Shown: positions 7,234-16,139 of the stretch, piece by piece
How the letters are laid out: each line of letters opens with the position of its first letter
How positions within the stretch are numbered: the stretch's first letter is position 1
Assembly (NCBI GenBank): GCA_905234815.1
Contig: CAJOIX010000005.1
Location: 5,620 to 56,905, forward strand
DNA from: an uncultured Prevotella sp.
GTDB taxonomy: Bacteria > Bacteroidota > Bacteroidia > Bacteroidales > Bacteroidaceae
Reading direction: 5' to 3'
Length of the DNA stretch: 51,286 nt
Made by a program: the position numbers and the translations under genes
The notes under the pieces: generated by a model
Told to the model about the DNA's origin: nothing
The model's database searches: none
The model's input: only the letters and a program-made list of their open reading frames with translations

Positions 7234-9132
7234 TTATTCTCTGATTTTATATTGCTGGTGGCGCATCTCAATGCGTTCCTCCTCCAATAGTAGGTGGAGT
7301 GTTTCGGCCAGACAATGTGGGCGAATGGGCAGTTGTTGTAGCGATTCGAGCGTGTGTTCAGCGCCGTCGGACAGCAGTTGCAGGATGATTTGTTCAGCCT
7401 GTTGGCGTTCAACGCTCCGTTCAGCTTTTCCTTTATCGACGCAGACATCGCACAGATGACAGTCGTCGCTACTCGTTTCCCCGAAATAAGCCAGCAATTG
7501 GCGGCTGCGGCAGGAGGCATCATTGCTGACATATTGCAGCATGGCGTTGATGTTTGCCTGATATTGTGCCAGTCGCTGTTCGTAGATGGCTTCGTTTATG
7601 ACAATCAGTTCGGCATCCAAACGCGGCTGGAGGAAGGTGATCTGCGGCATTTGCTGTTGCGGGATGTAGTGGATGATGCGCTGGGTGCTGAGTCCTTTGA
7701 GCAAGAGATACACTTGTTGCCGGTCAAGTTTCAGGCAGTCCATGAGCAATCCCTCGTCTATATAGACGTAGTCGGCAAAGAGTCCGCCGTAGTGGCGCAG
7801 CATTTCGGTGACCAGCGCTTCTTCTGTTGGTGCCAGATGGTTCAGCCGCGACAGCTCGGCGCGCGTGACGAGGAATTTTACCCGCGAACGGGCATCAGGC
7901 TCTTGTACGTATTCAATATACCGGGCATGCGAAAGGAGCGTTAGTGCTGCGTGTACCTGTGTGGGGAAGTGGTGGAAGTTGACTGAGAAGCGGTCAATGT
8001 CGAAGAGAAAAGTATGTCCCGCTCCCATGCCCTCGGCAATCTGATAGAACGAGCCGAGCTCTTCGTAGATTTGCCGGATGAAGGGTCGTGGCGGAAAATT
8101 GTCCTTCACGCGGCGGAGTAGCACCTCTCTGTCGGCCTGGGCGAAGAGCAGTACGGCATAGGCACGTTTGCCATCGCGGCCGGCGCGACCCGCTTCCTGG
8201 AAGTATGCTTCAATAGAGTCGGGCACTTGATAGTGGACCACAAGGCGCACGTTTTGTTTGTCGATGCCCATTCCGAAGGCATTGGTGGCCACCATGACGC
8301 GATATTTCTCTTTTGTCCAGTCGTTTTGGTGCTGGTCTTTCACGGCGCGGTCGAGCCCTGCGTGATAGTATGTTGCGCTGATATGATAGTTGGCGAGCGT
8401 TCGCGCCAGTTCCGTGGTGTGGGCCCGCGAGCGGACATAGACAATGGCCGAGCCTTGCAGCGATTGCAGAATATGGACGAGCTGTCCCTCTTTGTCATCG
8501 GTATGGCGCACCACGTAGGCCAGATTTTCGCGTCGGAAACTCATGGAGAAGACGCATTTCTCGCGGAAGTGGAGTTGCTCTTGTATGTCGGCAATGGTGC
8601 GCTGGGTGGCTGTGGCAGTGAGTGCGAGCACAGGAACCTGGGGCAGCAGTTCGCGGATTTTGGCTATGAGCAGGTATTGTGGCCGGAAATCGTAGCCCCA
8701 CTGCGAGATGCAGTGTGCCTCATCGACAGTGATGAGCGAAATCTTCATGCGCTGCAGTTTTGACAAGAAAAGAGGCGACGACAGCCGCTCTGGTGAAAGA
8801 TAGAGCAGCTTCACGGCTCCAAAGATGGCGTTGTCGTAGATTTGCAGGATGCGGTCGTTGCGCATACCGCTGTAAACGGCTTCTGCCTGTATGCCCCTGG
8901 CGCGCAGTTGCTGCACCTGGTCTTTCATCAAGGCAATGAGTGGCGTGACAACCAAACAGGTGCCTCCCAGTGCCAGTGCCGACACTTGGAAGGTGATTGA
9001 CTTGCCGCCGCCTGTGGGCATGAGTCCGAGTGTGTCGCGACCGCTACATACGCTCTCGATAATCTCGCGCTGGATGCCACGAAAATTGTCGTAGCCCCAG
9101 TATTCATGGAGTATGGACTGAAAGCGATCCAC
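7234..9132 (-). CDS. recQ: ATP-dependent DNA helicase RecQ
   Basis: Protein of 632 aa. SF2 helicase core with Walker A TGGGKS at 40-45, DEAH box at 137-140 (TVDEAHCISQWGYDFRP) and the QxxGRAGRDG motif VI (EAGRAGRDG). The RecQ zinc-binding module follows (a Cys before RSRQLLAYFGE, then CHLCDVC near 560). The C-terminal part is short, with no clear HRDC domain. RecQ unwinds DNA 3' to 5' in recombination and replication-fork repair. The start codon is 2 bp from the recJ stop, so the two are probably translationally coupled; RecJ and RecQ act together in end resection in the RecF pathway. Confidence 0.95.
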   Translation of the reverse strand: MDRFQSILHEYWGYDNFRGIQREIIESVCSGRDTLGLMPTGGGKSITFQVSALALGGTCLVVTPLIALMKDQVQQLRARGIQAEAVYSGMRNDRILQIYDNAIFGAVKLLYLSPERLSSPLFLSKLQRMKISLITVDEAHCISQWGYDFRPQYLLIAKIRELLPQVPVLALTATATQRTIADIQEQLHFREKCVFSMSFRRENLAYVVRHTDDKEGQLVHILQSLQGSAIVYVRSRAHTTELARTLANYHISATYYHAGLDRAVKDQHQNDWTKEKYRVMVATNAFGMGIDKQNVRLVVHYQVPDSIEAYFQEAGRAGRDGKRAYAVLLFAQADREVLLRRVKDNFPPRPFIRQIYEELGSFYQIAEGMGAGHTFLFDIDRFSVNFHHFPTQVHAALTLLSHARYIEYVQEPDARSRVKFLVTRAELSRLNHLAPTEEALVTEMLRHYGGLFADYVYIDEGLLMDCLKLDRQQVYLLLKGLSTQRIIHYIPQQQMPQITFLQPRLDAELIVINEAIYEQRLAQYQANINAMLQYVSNDASCRSRQLLAYFGETSSDDCHLCDVCVDKGKAERSVERQQAEQIILQLLSDGAEHTLESLQQLPIRPHCLAETLHLLLEEERIEMRHQQYKIRE

Positions 9133-9134
9133 GG

Positions 9135-10859
9135 TTATTCTTCCTCGGCGGGATGTATATCTTCTATCTGGAGTTGAACGGCATTGTGCTTGTAGATATT
9201 GTCTTCAATGGTATAGGCAATATCGAAGGCCCGTTTCGACTTGATGTATTTGGCTGCTTCGCTTTGTCCGAAGGCGATGCCGTTCATCACGTTCGACGAT
9301 TTGGAATCGACCAGTTCCAGTTTGATGTGTTCCTGGTCGCGTCCAACCACCTTGCTGGTGCCGTAGTCATATACGCCTTCTGTGGCAAACACGGGTTTCT
9401 GATTGCCCGGACCGAGGGGTGAGAAGCGTTTCAGATCGTTGTGGAATCGCTTGGTGATGTCTTTGAAATCTATCACTGCGTCGATTTGCAGCAATGCTTC
9501 AATCTGCATGGGATGTATGTGTTCCTCAACGTATTGTTGGAAGCGGCGGCGGAATTCTATGAGCTTGTCCCAGCGCAGAGTGAGGCCGCAGGCATAGGTG
9601 TGTCCGCCGAAATTGACAAGCAGGTCGCGGCAGGATTTAATGGCTGCGTAAACGTCGAATCCTTTCACCGACCGTGCAGAACCGGTGGCAAAGTCGCCAT
9701 CGCGGGTCAGTACGACTGTCGGGCGGAAGTAGAGCTCGGTCATTCGCGATGCTACTATGCCGACCACGCCTTTCTTCCAGTGTTCATCGTAGAGCACAAT
9801 GGACGACCGATGCTTCTGGCTCTCCAGTCGTTCTACAATCTGGTTGGCCTCTTCGGTCATCTGTTTGTCAATGTCTTTGCGCTGTTCGTTGTATTCGTTG
9901 ATGCGCTCGGCTTCGGTCAGTGCTACTGCAAGGTCGCGCTCCACGAGCAGATCGACGGTTTCCTTTCCGCTCTCCATGCGGCCGGAGGCATTGATGCGCG
10001 GCCCGATGCGGAACATGATGTCGCTCATGGAGAGCTCTCGTCCGGTGAGTCCGCAAATCTCGATGATGGCTTTCAGACCCACGCTGGGGTTGTGGTTCAG
10101 CTGGTGCAGGCCGTGGAAGGCGAGTATTCGGTTTTCATCGACCACGTTGACCAGGTCGGCCGCGATGCTCACGGCGCAGAGGTCGAGTAGGGGGATGAGT
10201 CGCGAGAAGGGAATGCCGTTGTTCTTGGCAAATGCTTGCATGAATTTGAATCCTACGCCGCAGCCGCAGAGGTGCTTGAAGGGGTAGGTGTCGTCTTCGC
10301 GTTTGGGATTGAGAATGGCCACTGCTGGCGGCAGTTCTTCGTCGGGCACGTGGTGGTCGCAGATGATAAAGTCGATGCCGAGTGTTTTTGCGTAGGCGAT
10401 TTCTTGTATGGCTTTGATGCCGCAGTCGAGAATGATGATGAGCTTCACGCCTGTTTGCTGTGCGTATTCCAGTCCCTGCTGACTGATGCCATACCCTTCG
10501 TCGTAGCGGTCGGGGATGTAATAGTCGATGTTGGAGTAGAATTGCTGCAAGAACTTATAGACGAGTGCCACTGCTGTGCATCCATCTACATCGTAATCGC
10601 CGTAAACCAGTATGCGTTCTTTTCTTCCCATGGCGTCGTTGAGCCGATCGACAGCCAGATCCATGTCCTTCATCAGAAAGGGGTTGATCAGGTCTGCGAG
10701 TTGAGGGCGAAAGAATCGTTTGGCCGCACTCTCGGTGGTGATGCCGCGACGGATGAGCAGCAGGGCCAGCTTGGGGTGCAGGGAGAGTTTCTCTCCGAGT
10801 TCCTCGGCAGCGTGTTGCTCCTCAGGCGTGGGCGGTTCATAGTTCCATTTGAAGTGCAT
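9135..10859 (-). CDS. recJ: Single-stranded-DNA-specific exonuclease RecJ
   Basis: Protein of 574 aa from the chosen start MHFKWNYEPPTPEEQ at 10859. A longer frame begins at 10925, but its first 22 residues look non-coding and would overlap the likely transcription start. DHH phosphoesterase motifs: GDYDVDG at 87-93 and CDHH at 167-170, then a DHHA1 domain with GGHTYACG and a C-terminal OB-like domain. RecJ degrades single-stranded DNA 5' to 3' during recombination and mismatch repair, using Mn or Mg ions held by the DHH aspartates. It is the first gene of a recJ-recQ operon; a minus-strand -7 box (10923-10930) lies about 60 bp upstream. Confidence 0.95.
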   Translation of the reverse strand: MHFKWNYEPPTPEEQHAAEELGEKLSLHPKLALLLIRRGITTESAAKRFFRPQLADLINPFLMKDMDLAVDRLNDAMGRKERILVYGDYDVDGCTAVALVYKFLQQFYSNIDYYIPDRYDEGYGISQQGLEYAQQTGVKLIIILDCGIKAIQEIAYAKTLGIDFIICDHHVPDEELPPAVAILNPKREDDTYPFKHLCGCGVGFKFMQAFAKNNGIPFSRLIPLLDLCAVSIAADLVNVVDENRILAFHGLHQLNHNPSVGLKAIIEICGLTGRELSMSDIMFRIGPRINASGRMESGKETVDLLVERDLAVALTEAERINEYNEQRKDIDKQMTEEANQIVERLESQKHRSSIVLYDEHWKKGVVGIVASRMTELYFRPTVVLTRDGDFATGSARSVKGFDVYAAIKSCRDLLVNFGGHTYACGLTLRWDKLIEFRRRFQQYVEEHIHPMQIEALLQIDAVIDFKDITKRFHNDLKRFSPLGPGNQKPVFATEGVYDYGTSKVVGRDQEHIKLELVDSKSSNVMNGIAFGQSEAAKYIKSKRAFDIAYTIEDNIYKHNAVQLQIEDIHPAEEE

Positions 10860-10922
10860 TGTATATTGATTTTGATTATTTTCCGGATAGGTGCTCCTGG
10901 TGTGAAGACCATATAGAGCGTT

Positions 10923-10930
10923 CAAAGTTA
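10923..10930 (-). promoter_or_regulatory. -7 promoter box of recJ-recQ
   Basis: TAACTTTG on the minus strand matches TAnnTTTG exactly; the inferred start is near 10916, a leader of about 57 nt. No convincing -33 box is seen. It is divergent from the promoter at 11014. Confidence 0.5.
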
Positions 10931-11013
10931 CAATTTTTCTTCCATCCGCCGGGTATGTTTACGTTTTTTAATACTTTTTTTTTCAGCGCTGTGGGCGATG
11001 CGATTTTTTTCGT

Positions 11014-11021
11014 TACCTTTG
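11014..11021 (+). promoter_or_regulatory. -7 promoter box of the RNR-like gene and folB
   Basis: TACCTTTG is an exact TAnnTTTG match. The start site would fall near 11028, which rules out translation from a TTG at 11029 and supports the ATG at 11050. Confidence 0.6.
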
Positions 11022-11049
11022 CAGGGTATTGAATCATTATCGGAAAAAC

Positions 11050-11577
11050 ATGAATAATCAATCGAATACAGGCGAGTCTCGCTCAGACCAAGTGGTGATC
11101 ACCCACGCTGTGACCGAGGTGCGCCCCAAGGAATTGCAGTGCGACGTAGTGCGGTTCCAGAACAATAAAGAGAAGTGGGTGGCCTTTGTGGGTCTGCTCG
11201 ACGGGCGCCCCTATGAGATTTTCACCGGCTTGCAGGACGACGAGGAGGGCATTGTGCTCCCCAAGACGGTGACCCAGGGAAAGATCATCAAGCAAATAGA
11301 CGAGAACGGCCAGAAGCGCTACGACTTCCAGTTTGAAAACAAACGCGGCTATAAGACCACCGTGGAGGGCCTCTCCGAAAAATTCAATCCCGAATACTGG
11401 AACTATGCCAAGCTCATCTCGGGTGTGTTGCGCTACGGGATGCCCATTGAACGTGTGGTGCAACTCGTGGCCTCGCTCGAACTCAGCGACGAGAGCATCA
11501 ACACCTGGAAAACGGGTGTGGAGCGTGCGCTGAAGAAATACACCGCCGCAGGCAGCGAAGCAGACGAGAACGTATGA
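11050..11577 (+). CDS. Free-standing domain like the C-terminus of class II ribonucleotide reductase
   Basis: Protein of 175 aa. From residue ~20 on (VRPKELQCDVVRFQNNKEKW, then VGLLDGRPYEIFTG, FNPEYWNYAKLISGVLRYGM and INTWKTGVERALKKY) it resembles, from my knowledge of the family, the segment near the C-terminus of Bacteroidetes cobalamin-dependent ribonucleotide reductase. It lacks the catalytic barrel and the terminal Cys-rich zinc finger. It has its own promoter and start codon and an ATGA overlap with folB, so it is a deliberate small gene and not the visible end of a split one. Its role is unknown; it could be a regulatory or nucleic-acid-binding domain, or a domesticated fragment. ATG at 11050 was chosen over an upstream TTG that coincides with the expected transcript start. 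Confidence 0.7.
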   Translation: MNNQSNTGESRSDQVVITHAVTEVRPKELQCDVVRFQNNKEKWVAFVGLLDGRPYEIFTGLQDDEEGIVLPKTVTQGKIIKQIDENGQKRYDFQFENKRGYKTTVEGLSEKFNPEYWNYAKLISGVLRYGMPIERVVQLVASLELSDESINTWKTGVERALKKYTAAGSEADENV

Positions 11578-11942
11578 CCATCGAACGCGCGGCCATTGAG
11601 CTGAAAAACTTCCACGTCTATGCCTATATCGGCGCGCTGGAGCAAGAGCGCACCGTGGGCAATCGCTACTGTGTGAACCTCACGGTGGAGTATCCGCTCG
11701 GCCGGTCGATGGAAACGGATCAGCTCTCCGACACCATCAACTATGCCCGGGTGGCAGCCCTGGTGGAAGAGACACTTGGCTGTTCCTGCAATCTTTTGGA
11801 GCACGCGGCGGGCCGAGTGGCGCAAAGCATCTTCCAGACCTTCCCGCAGGCCACGCTCGTCGATATTGAACTGGTCAAGGAAAATCCGCCCATGAGCGGC
11901 CAGATTGAAGCCGCCGGCGTGCATCTCGTCATACGCCCGTGA
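11574..11942 (+). CDS. folB: Dihydroneopterin aldolase
   Basis: Protein of 122 aa, the usual length for FolB. Family features: IELKNFHVYAYIGALEQER near the N-terminus (the substrate-binding Y and E), DTINYARV in the middle, and LLEHAAGRVAQSI with the conserved glutamate of the active site. It converts 7,8-dihydroneopterin to 6-hydroxymethyl-dihydropterin and glycolaldehyde in folate synthesis, as a cytoplasmic homo-octamer. Its start overlaps the stop of the preceding gene by 4 bp (ATGA), implying translational coupling. Two other one-carbon folate genes (folD and a 5-formyl-THF cyclo-ligase) lie elsewhere in the window. Confidence 0.93.
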   Translation: MTIERAAIELKNFHVYAYIGALEQERTVGNRYCVNLTVEYPLGRSMETDQLSDTINYARVAALVEETLGCSCNLLEHAAGRVAQSIFQTFPQATLVDIELVKENPPMSGQIEAAGVHLVIRP

Positions 11943-11978
11943 CCCTCCTGAAAAGTAACCTCACAGCACCCCATTTTC

Positions 11979-12059
11979 AAAAGCTACCCTTTTGCACGCC
12001 AAAAGTTATGCTTTTACACGTCAAAAGCTATGCTTTTAGAGCCCAAAAGCTATGCTTTT
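11979..12059 (+). repeat. Palindrome array 2 (4 units, 22-bp period)
   Basis: Units start at 11979 (AAAAGCTACCCTTTT), 12001 (AAAAGTTATGCTTTT), 12023 and 12045 (both AAAAGCTATGCTTTT). The first two are degenerate and the last two perfect. The array is preceded by CCATTTTC and followed by GAAACGCAAATTTTAACCT. It lies between folB and the amidase gene, ending 56 bp before the amidase start codon. Confidence 0.92.
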
Positions 12060-12115
12060 GAAACGCAAATTTTAACCTCTTGGAAATCAAAGACTTACAA
12101 ACACGCTTGCAAACG

Positions 12116-13330
12116 ATGAAAAAACACCAATATATACTCCTTCTTTTTCTCTCGATTGTTCTGATTTTTCCCGCCACGCTGCACGCAGCCAACCACCGGT
12201 TCACGCTCGTGATTGACGCCGGCCACGGCGGTCACGACTCGGGAGCCAAAGGAGCCATCTCGAAGGAGAAAGACCTCACGCTGAAATATGCCCTCGCGCT
12301 GGGACGGATGATTGAGCGCGACTGTCCTGAGGTGCGCGTGGTCTATACCCGCAAGACCGACACCTTCCTCGAACTGTGGCAACGCGCTGAGGTGGCCAAC
12401 AAGCAAAAGGCCGACCTCTTCATATCCGTGCATATCAATTCGCTGCCCGCCGGTCGGGTGGCCCGCGGATATCAGACCTACACGCTGGGCAAGGGCGAAA
12501 GCGGCGTGGGCATCATCAAAAACCTGGAAGTGGCCAAGCGCGAGAATGCCGTAATCTTCATGGAGAAAGACTACAAGCAGAATTATCAGGGTTTTGACCC
12601 CAATTCGGCCGAGAGCAATATCATGTTTGAGTTTATTCAGGATACCAACATGGAGCACAGCGTTGATCTGGCCCGCATGATGCAGCGCAATGTTTGTCGC
12701 GCCACCGGCAGAAAAGACATGGGAGCCCACCAGGCCAACCTCGCCGTGTTGCGACTCACCTCCATGCCCGGCTGTCTGGTTGAGCTCGGATTCATCTCCA
12801 CGCCCGACGAAGAACAGTATCTCAACAGCGAGGCTGCTCTCCGGCAATACACCATCGGTTTCTACAATGCATTCGTACAATATCTGGCCAAATACAATAC
12901 CTATAATATATCGCCCTACAAGGCCAAGGAGGTGGCCGTTTCGACGGTACCCGAGATTGTGCCTGAAGAATACAAGCGTCAGGAGCGACCCTACACACCC
13001 GCACCGAAACCAGCCCCCGCGCCACAGGCTGAACCGGCATCCAAGAGTGCACCCGAGGCTCAACAGGCTGCAACAGCGGCTCCCGTAGTGGCCCCAGGTG
13101 AGGTGCTCTACAAAGTGCAGGTGCTCGCATCGAGCAGTCCCATACCAGCCGGCGATGCCCGCCTGAAAGGCCACGCCAACGTAGATTGCTATCAAGACAA
13201 CGGAATGTATAAATACACCATTGGCGCCACCACCTCGCAGAAGGAAATCACGGAACTGCGGCGCAAACTGGCGCAAGACTTCCCGGAAGCCTTCGTGATT
13301 AAATTCCAAGACGGAAAGCGAATCAAATAG
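12116..13330 (+). CDS. N-acetylmuramoyl-L-alanine amidase with SPOR domain
   Basis: Protein of 404 aa from ATG 12116 (MKKHQYILLLFLSIVLIF), which gives a proper signal peptide ending near LHAA; an upstream TTG would place unrelated residues before it. Amidase_3 domain (about 30-265) with zinc ligands in DAGHGGHDSG (His37) and the HQANLAVLR and VELGF motifs. A Pro/Ala-rich linker (about 290-330) leads to a C-terminal SPOR-like domain (about 335-404, YKVQVLASS onward), which binds denuded glycan at division sites. The enzyme cleaves the amide between N-acetylmuramic acid and the stem peptide, releasing daughter cells. It is followed 25 bp later by an MCE-domain gene, probably co-transcribed. Confidence 0.93.
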   Translation: MKKHQYILLLFLSIVLIFPATLHAANHRFTLVIDAGHGGHDSGAKGAISKEKDLTLKYALALGRMIERDCPEVRVVYTRKTDTFLELWQRAEVANKQKADLFISVHINSLPAGRVARGYQTYTLGKGESGVGIIKNLEVAKRENAVIFMEKDYKQNYQGFDPNSAESNIMFEFIQDTNMEHSVDLARMMQRNVCRATGRKDMGAHQANLAVLRLTSMPGCLVELGFISTPDEEQYLNSEAALRQYTIGFYNAFVQYLAKYNTYNISPYKAKEVAVSTVPEIVPEEYKRQERPYTPAPKPAPAPQAEPASKSAPEAQQAATAAPVVAPGEVLYKVQVLASSSPIPAGDARLKGHANVDCYQDNGMYKYTIGATTSQKEITELRRKLAQDFPEAFVIKFQDGKRIK

Positions 13331-13355
13331 ACCACATCAACCAACCGATCAACCA

Positions 13356-14246
13356 ATGAAAAAAGAAATACGTATTGCACTGACTGCCATCCTGGCCATC
13401 GTTGTGGTTTGGCTGGGCATCAACTTCCTGAAGGGACGCTCGCTCGCACAGGGTAAACTCTACTATGCCACGTTCAACAATATAAACGGACTGACTACAT
13501 CCAACCCCATCATGGCCAACGGTTACCGCGTAGGCACCGTGCAAACCATCAGCTACGACTATCAACATCCCGGCCACATCGTCGTGGGATTTAGTGTGGA
13601 CAACCAAATGGTCATTCCCGCCGGCACCACCGCACAGATAGACAGCGACCTCATGGGAAATGTCAATATGACGCTCCTTCTGCCCACCAATACCGCCGAA
13701 ACCCTGCAGGTCGGCGACACCATACCGGGTAGTCTCTACACAGGCGCCCTCTCGCAAGCGGCCCAGCTCATACCCATCGTGGAGCAAATTCTGCCAAAGA
13801 TTGATTCCATTGCCCGCAGCATCAACCAAATCGTGGCCGATCCTGCCATCAAGAACACCCTGCACAATGCTGACGACATCACCACGCAGTTGACCACTAC
13901 TACGCGCGAACTGAACGTGCTTCTGGCCACTGCCAATCAGCAGATGCCCTCGCTCGTGTCAAAAGCGCAAAACGTGATGACCAATGCCGAACAGGTGAGC
14001 CAGCAACTGGCCAATGCTGACATTGACAAGACCCTGCAACAGTTGGAACTGACCGTGGCTAATCTGAAAGAAATCACTCAAAAACTCAATACCAAAGAGG
14101 GTTCTGCCGGACAGCTCATCAACGATCCGACACTCTACAACAATCTGACCGAAACCCTCCAGGCGGCCGATGCCCTGCTCAAAGATGTGAAGGCAAATCC
14201 AAAGCGCTACATCAATGTCTCGGTGTTCGGTCGAAAACAGAAATAA
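13356..14246 (+). CDS. MlaD/MCE-family lipid-transport protein
   Basis: Protein of 296 aa. A single N-terminal membrane anchor (IRIALTAILAIVVVWLGINF) is followed by an MCE domain (about 38-125: LYYATFNNINGLTTSNPIMANGYRVGTV, then IDSDLMGNVNMTL). The C-terminal half is a long helical region typical of bacterial MlaD-like substrate-binding subunits, which shuttle phospholipids across the periplasm for outer-membrane lipid asymmetry. The partner permease (MlaE) and ATPase (MlaF) are not in this window. It lies 25 bp downstream of the amidase gene, so both envelope genes probably share a transcript. Confidence 0.9.
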   Translation: MKKEIRIALTAILAIVVVWLGINFLKGRSLAQGKLYYATFNNINGLTTSNPIMANGYRVGTVQTISYDYQHPGHIVVGFSVDNQMVIPAGTTAQIDSDLMGNVNMTLLLPTNTAETLQVGDTIPGSLYTGALSQAAQLIPIVEQILPKIDSIARSINQIVADPAIKNTLHNADDITTQLTTTTRELNVLLATANQQMPSLVSKAQNVMTNAEQVSQQLANADIDKTLQQLELTVANLKEITQKLNTKEGSAGQLINDPTLYNNLTETLQAADALLKDVKANPKRYINVSVFGRKQK

Positions 14247-14624
14247 ATAAAAGAACAAACAGGCCCGAAAAAAAATGTTTCACACGCCAGAATCCCTCAT
14301 AAAAAACTTTTAAAATCAAGCATTTGGCACCCATTCGGGACAATGTTTCACTAATACTTTAAGTTAAATTAAGAGCCGATTTGCAACCAGTTGGGAATCA
14401 AGCACATAAATGATGTAGTTAATACTTGAATTTAGGGTTGCAGGCAAGCATATTTTTGCCTTCGTCTAAGTGGCTGAAAATGAACTGCTTGCAAATAAAT
14501 CCATTTTGGGAGAGAAAAAAAGCGTTTCGGCGGTTGAAAAAAAAATACGATATTTGCAAACGGTTTCCACAGAAGCCACGCGTAGATAAAAATCAATAGG
14601 TATCTACCCCCCTATTTTAAACGA
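14247..14624 (+). other. dnaA upstream region
   Basis: This 378-bp AT-rich gap holds two candidate promoters for dnaA (14426-14458 and 14549-14556) and a 10-bp direct repeat AATGTTTCAC at 14274-14283 and 14342-14351. No cluster of consensus DnaA boxes (TTATCCACA) is seen; the closest is TTTCCACAG near 14564. It is therefore not called as a replication origin. Confidence 0.45.
14425..14458 (+). promoter_or_regulatory. Candidate distal dnaA promoter
   Basis: CTTG (14425-14428) and TATTTTTG (14451-14458) match the -33 and -7 boxes with 22 bp between. The start would fall near 14465, a leader of about 160 nt. A second, weaker -7 box GATATTTG at 14549-14556 lies closer to the gene. Confidence 0.5.
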
Positions 14625-16025
14625 ATGAAACTGAGTCCGCAAACATGTTGGGCTAATGCTTTATCGCTCATCGAGAAGCAGGTAAGCCCCGAACAATTTA
14701 CCACCTGGTTCAAGCCGATCGTTTTCGAATCGTACGACGAGACGGCTCGGACGCTTTTGGTGCAGGTGGCCAGTTCGTTCGTATATGAATACTTAGAGGG
14801 CAATTTCGGTCGCTTGCTCATCGACGTGCTCACCCGCACCTACGGTCCGGGAGTGCAGCTGCAGTATCGCATCATGGTCGATAAAGAGCATAATGCCACC
14901 ACACAGGTGGAGGCAAAGCCTGCCGACGAATTGTCGGGTATGGGCGCACAGCACGTCGTGCAGTCGCCATTCCATGTGGAAGTACCCGCTGAGCTCGATG
15001 CACAGCTCAACCCCAAGCAGACCTTCTCTACATTTATAGAAGGTCAGAGCAACAAACTCTCGCGCTCAATAGGCCTGTCCATTGCCGAGCATCCGAACAC
15101 CACGCAGTTCAATCCCATGTTCATTTTCGGTCCGTCGGGCTGCGGCAAGACGCATCTGATCAATGCCATCGGTCTGAAAACGAAACAGCTTTATCCGCGA
15201 AAGCGTGTGCTCTATATCAGCGCCCGCCTCTTTCAGGTGCAATATCAGAACGCTGTGGTGCAGAACGCCACCACCGACTTCATCAATTTCTATCAGACCA
15301 TCGACCTGCTGATTGTGGACGATGTGCAGGAATGGGCCACTGCCACGAAGACGCAGGACACCTTCTTCCATATCTTCAACCACCTGTTCCGCAATGGCCG
15401 TCGCATCATTTTGGCCTCCGATCGTTCGCCCGCTGAACTCAAAGGCATGAACGAGCGGCTGCTCACACGCTTCGCTTGTGGACTGATTGCAGAGATGGAG
15501 CGCCCCAACGAGCAACTCTGCGTCGATATTCTGAAGAGCAAAATCCGTCGCGACGGATTGGAAATACCCGAGAATGTTGTCCAGATGATTGCCCAGTCGG
15601 CTGGAGGAAGCATTCGTGAACTGGAAGGAGTCATCAATTCGCTGCTGGCTTATAGCGTAGTGTATAACTCAGAAATCAATGAAGACCTGTGTCAGCGCGT
15701 GCTGAAGCACACCATGAAGCGCTCCTCGCGTCAGCCAGACATCGATCAGATTGTATCTACTGTGTGTCAGCACTTCAATGTTTCGGCTGAAGCAGTGAAT
15801 GGTCCGAGCCGCAAACGCGAACTGGTGGAGGCCCGACAAATCACAATGTATATGGCGCAGAAACTCACCAAGACACCAGCCACGCGTATTGGAAAGCTTG
15901 TCGGTGGCCGCGATCACTCCACAGTGCTCCATAGTTGCGCCAAGGTGGAAGAGCGGTTGAACAAAGACCTTGACTTCCGCAGCGAGTTGCAGCAGATAGA
16001 AAAGAAAGTAAGAAATAAAAAATAG
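14625..16025 (+). CDS. dnaA: Chromosomal replication initiator protein DnaA
   Basis: Protein of 466 aa, the normal length. Domain I (1-90, CWANALSLIEKQVSPEQFTTW) is followed by a linker, then the AAA+ domain with Walker A GPSGCGKT at 169-176 and Walker B LLIVDDVQEW, and domain IV with the DNA-binding signature GRDHSTVLHSCAKVEERL. DnaA-ATP binds DnaA boxes at oriC, melts the origin and loads DnaB. Unlike the dnaA-dnaN arrangement of many bacteria, dnaN is not adjacent; the downstream neighbour is the convergent rpiB. Two candidate promoters lie upstream and a bidirectional terminator follows at 16065-16103. Confidence 0.97.
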   Translation: MKLSPQTCWANALSLIEKQVSPEQFTTWFKPIVFESYDETARTLLVQVASSFVYEYLEGNFGRLLIDVLTRTYGPGVQLQYRIMVDKEHNATTQVEAKPADELSGMGAQHVVQSPFHVEVPAELDAQLNPKQTFSTFIEGQSNKLSRSIGLSIAEHPNTTQFNPMFIFGPSGCGKTHLINAIGLKTKQLYPRKRVLYISARLFQVQYQNAVVQNATTDFINFYQTIDLLIVDDVQEWATATKTQDTFFHIFNHLFRNGRRIILASDRSPAELKGMNERLLTRFACGLIAEMERPNEQLCVDILKSKIRRDGLEIPENVVQMIAQSAGGSIRELEGVINSLLAYSVVYNSEINEDLCQRVLKHTMKRSSRQPDIDQIVSTVCQHFNVSAEAVNGPSRKRELVEARQITMYMAQKLTKTPATRIGKLVGGRDHSTVLHSCAKVEERLNKDLDFRSELQQIEKKVRNKK

Positions 16026-16064
16026 CAGCAAATAACACTGCTTACAGACCATTAGAAAAATAAG

Positions 16065-16103
16065 AAAAGGATAGCCTTGACGTTTAGAGGCTATCCTTTT
16101 TTC
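16065..16103. terminator. Bidirectional terminator between dnaA and rpiB
   Basis: AAAAGGATAGCC (16065-16076) and GGCTATCCTTTT (16089-16100) form a perfect 12-bp stem with a 12-nt loop, followed by T residues on the plus strand and, by symmetry, on the minus strand. It closes both dnaA and the gcv-tkt-rpiB operon. Confidence 0.9.
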
Positions 16104-16139
16104 TTGTTTATACGATTGGAACAATGCCTATCGAGGTTC

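Noticed and set aside
12095..13309. 404-codon minus-strand frame opposite the amidase gene
   Set aside because: It is antisense to a well-supported gene; the high third-position bias of the real gene creates long open antisense frames.
14247..14624. Replication origin next to dnaA
   Set aside because: No cluster of DnaA boxes and no AT-rich 13-mer row was recognised; the evidence is insufficient.
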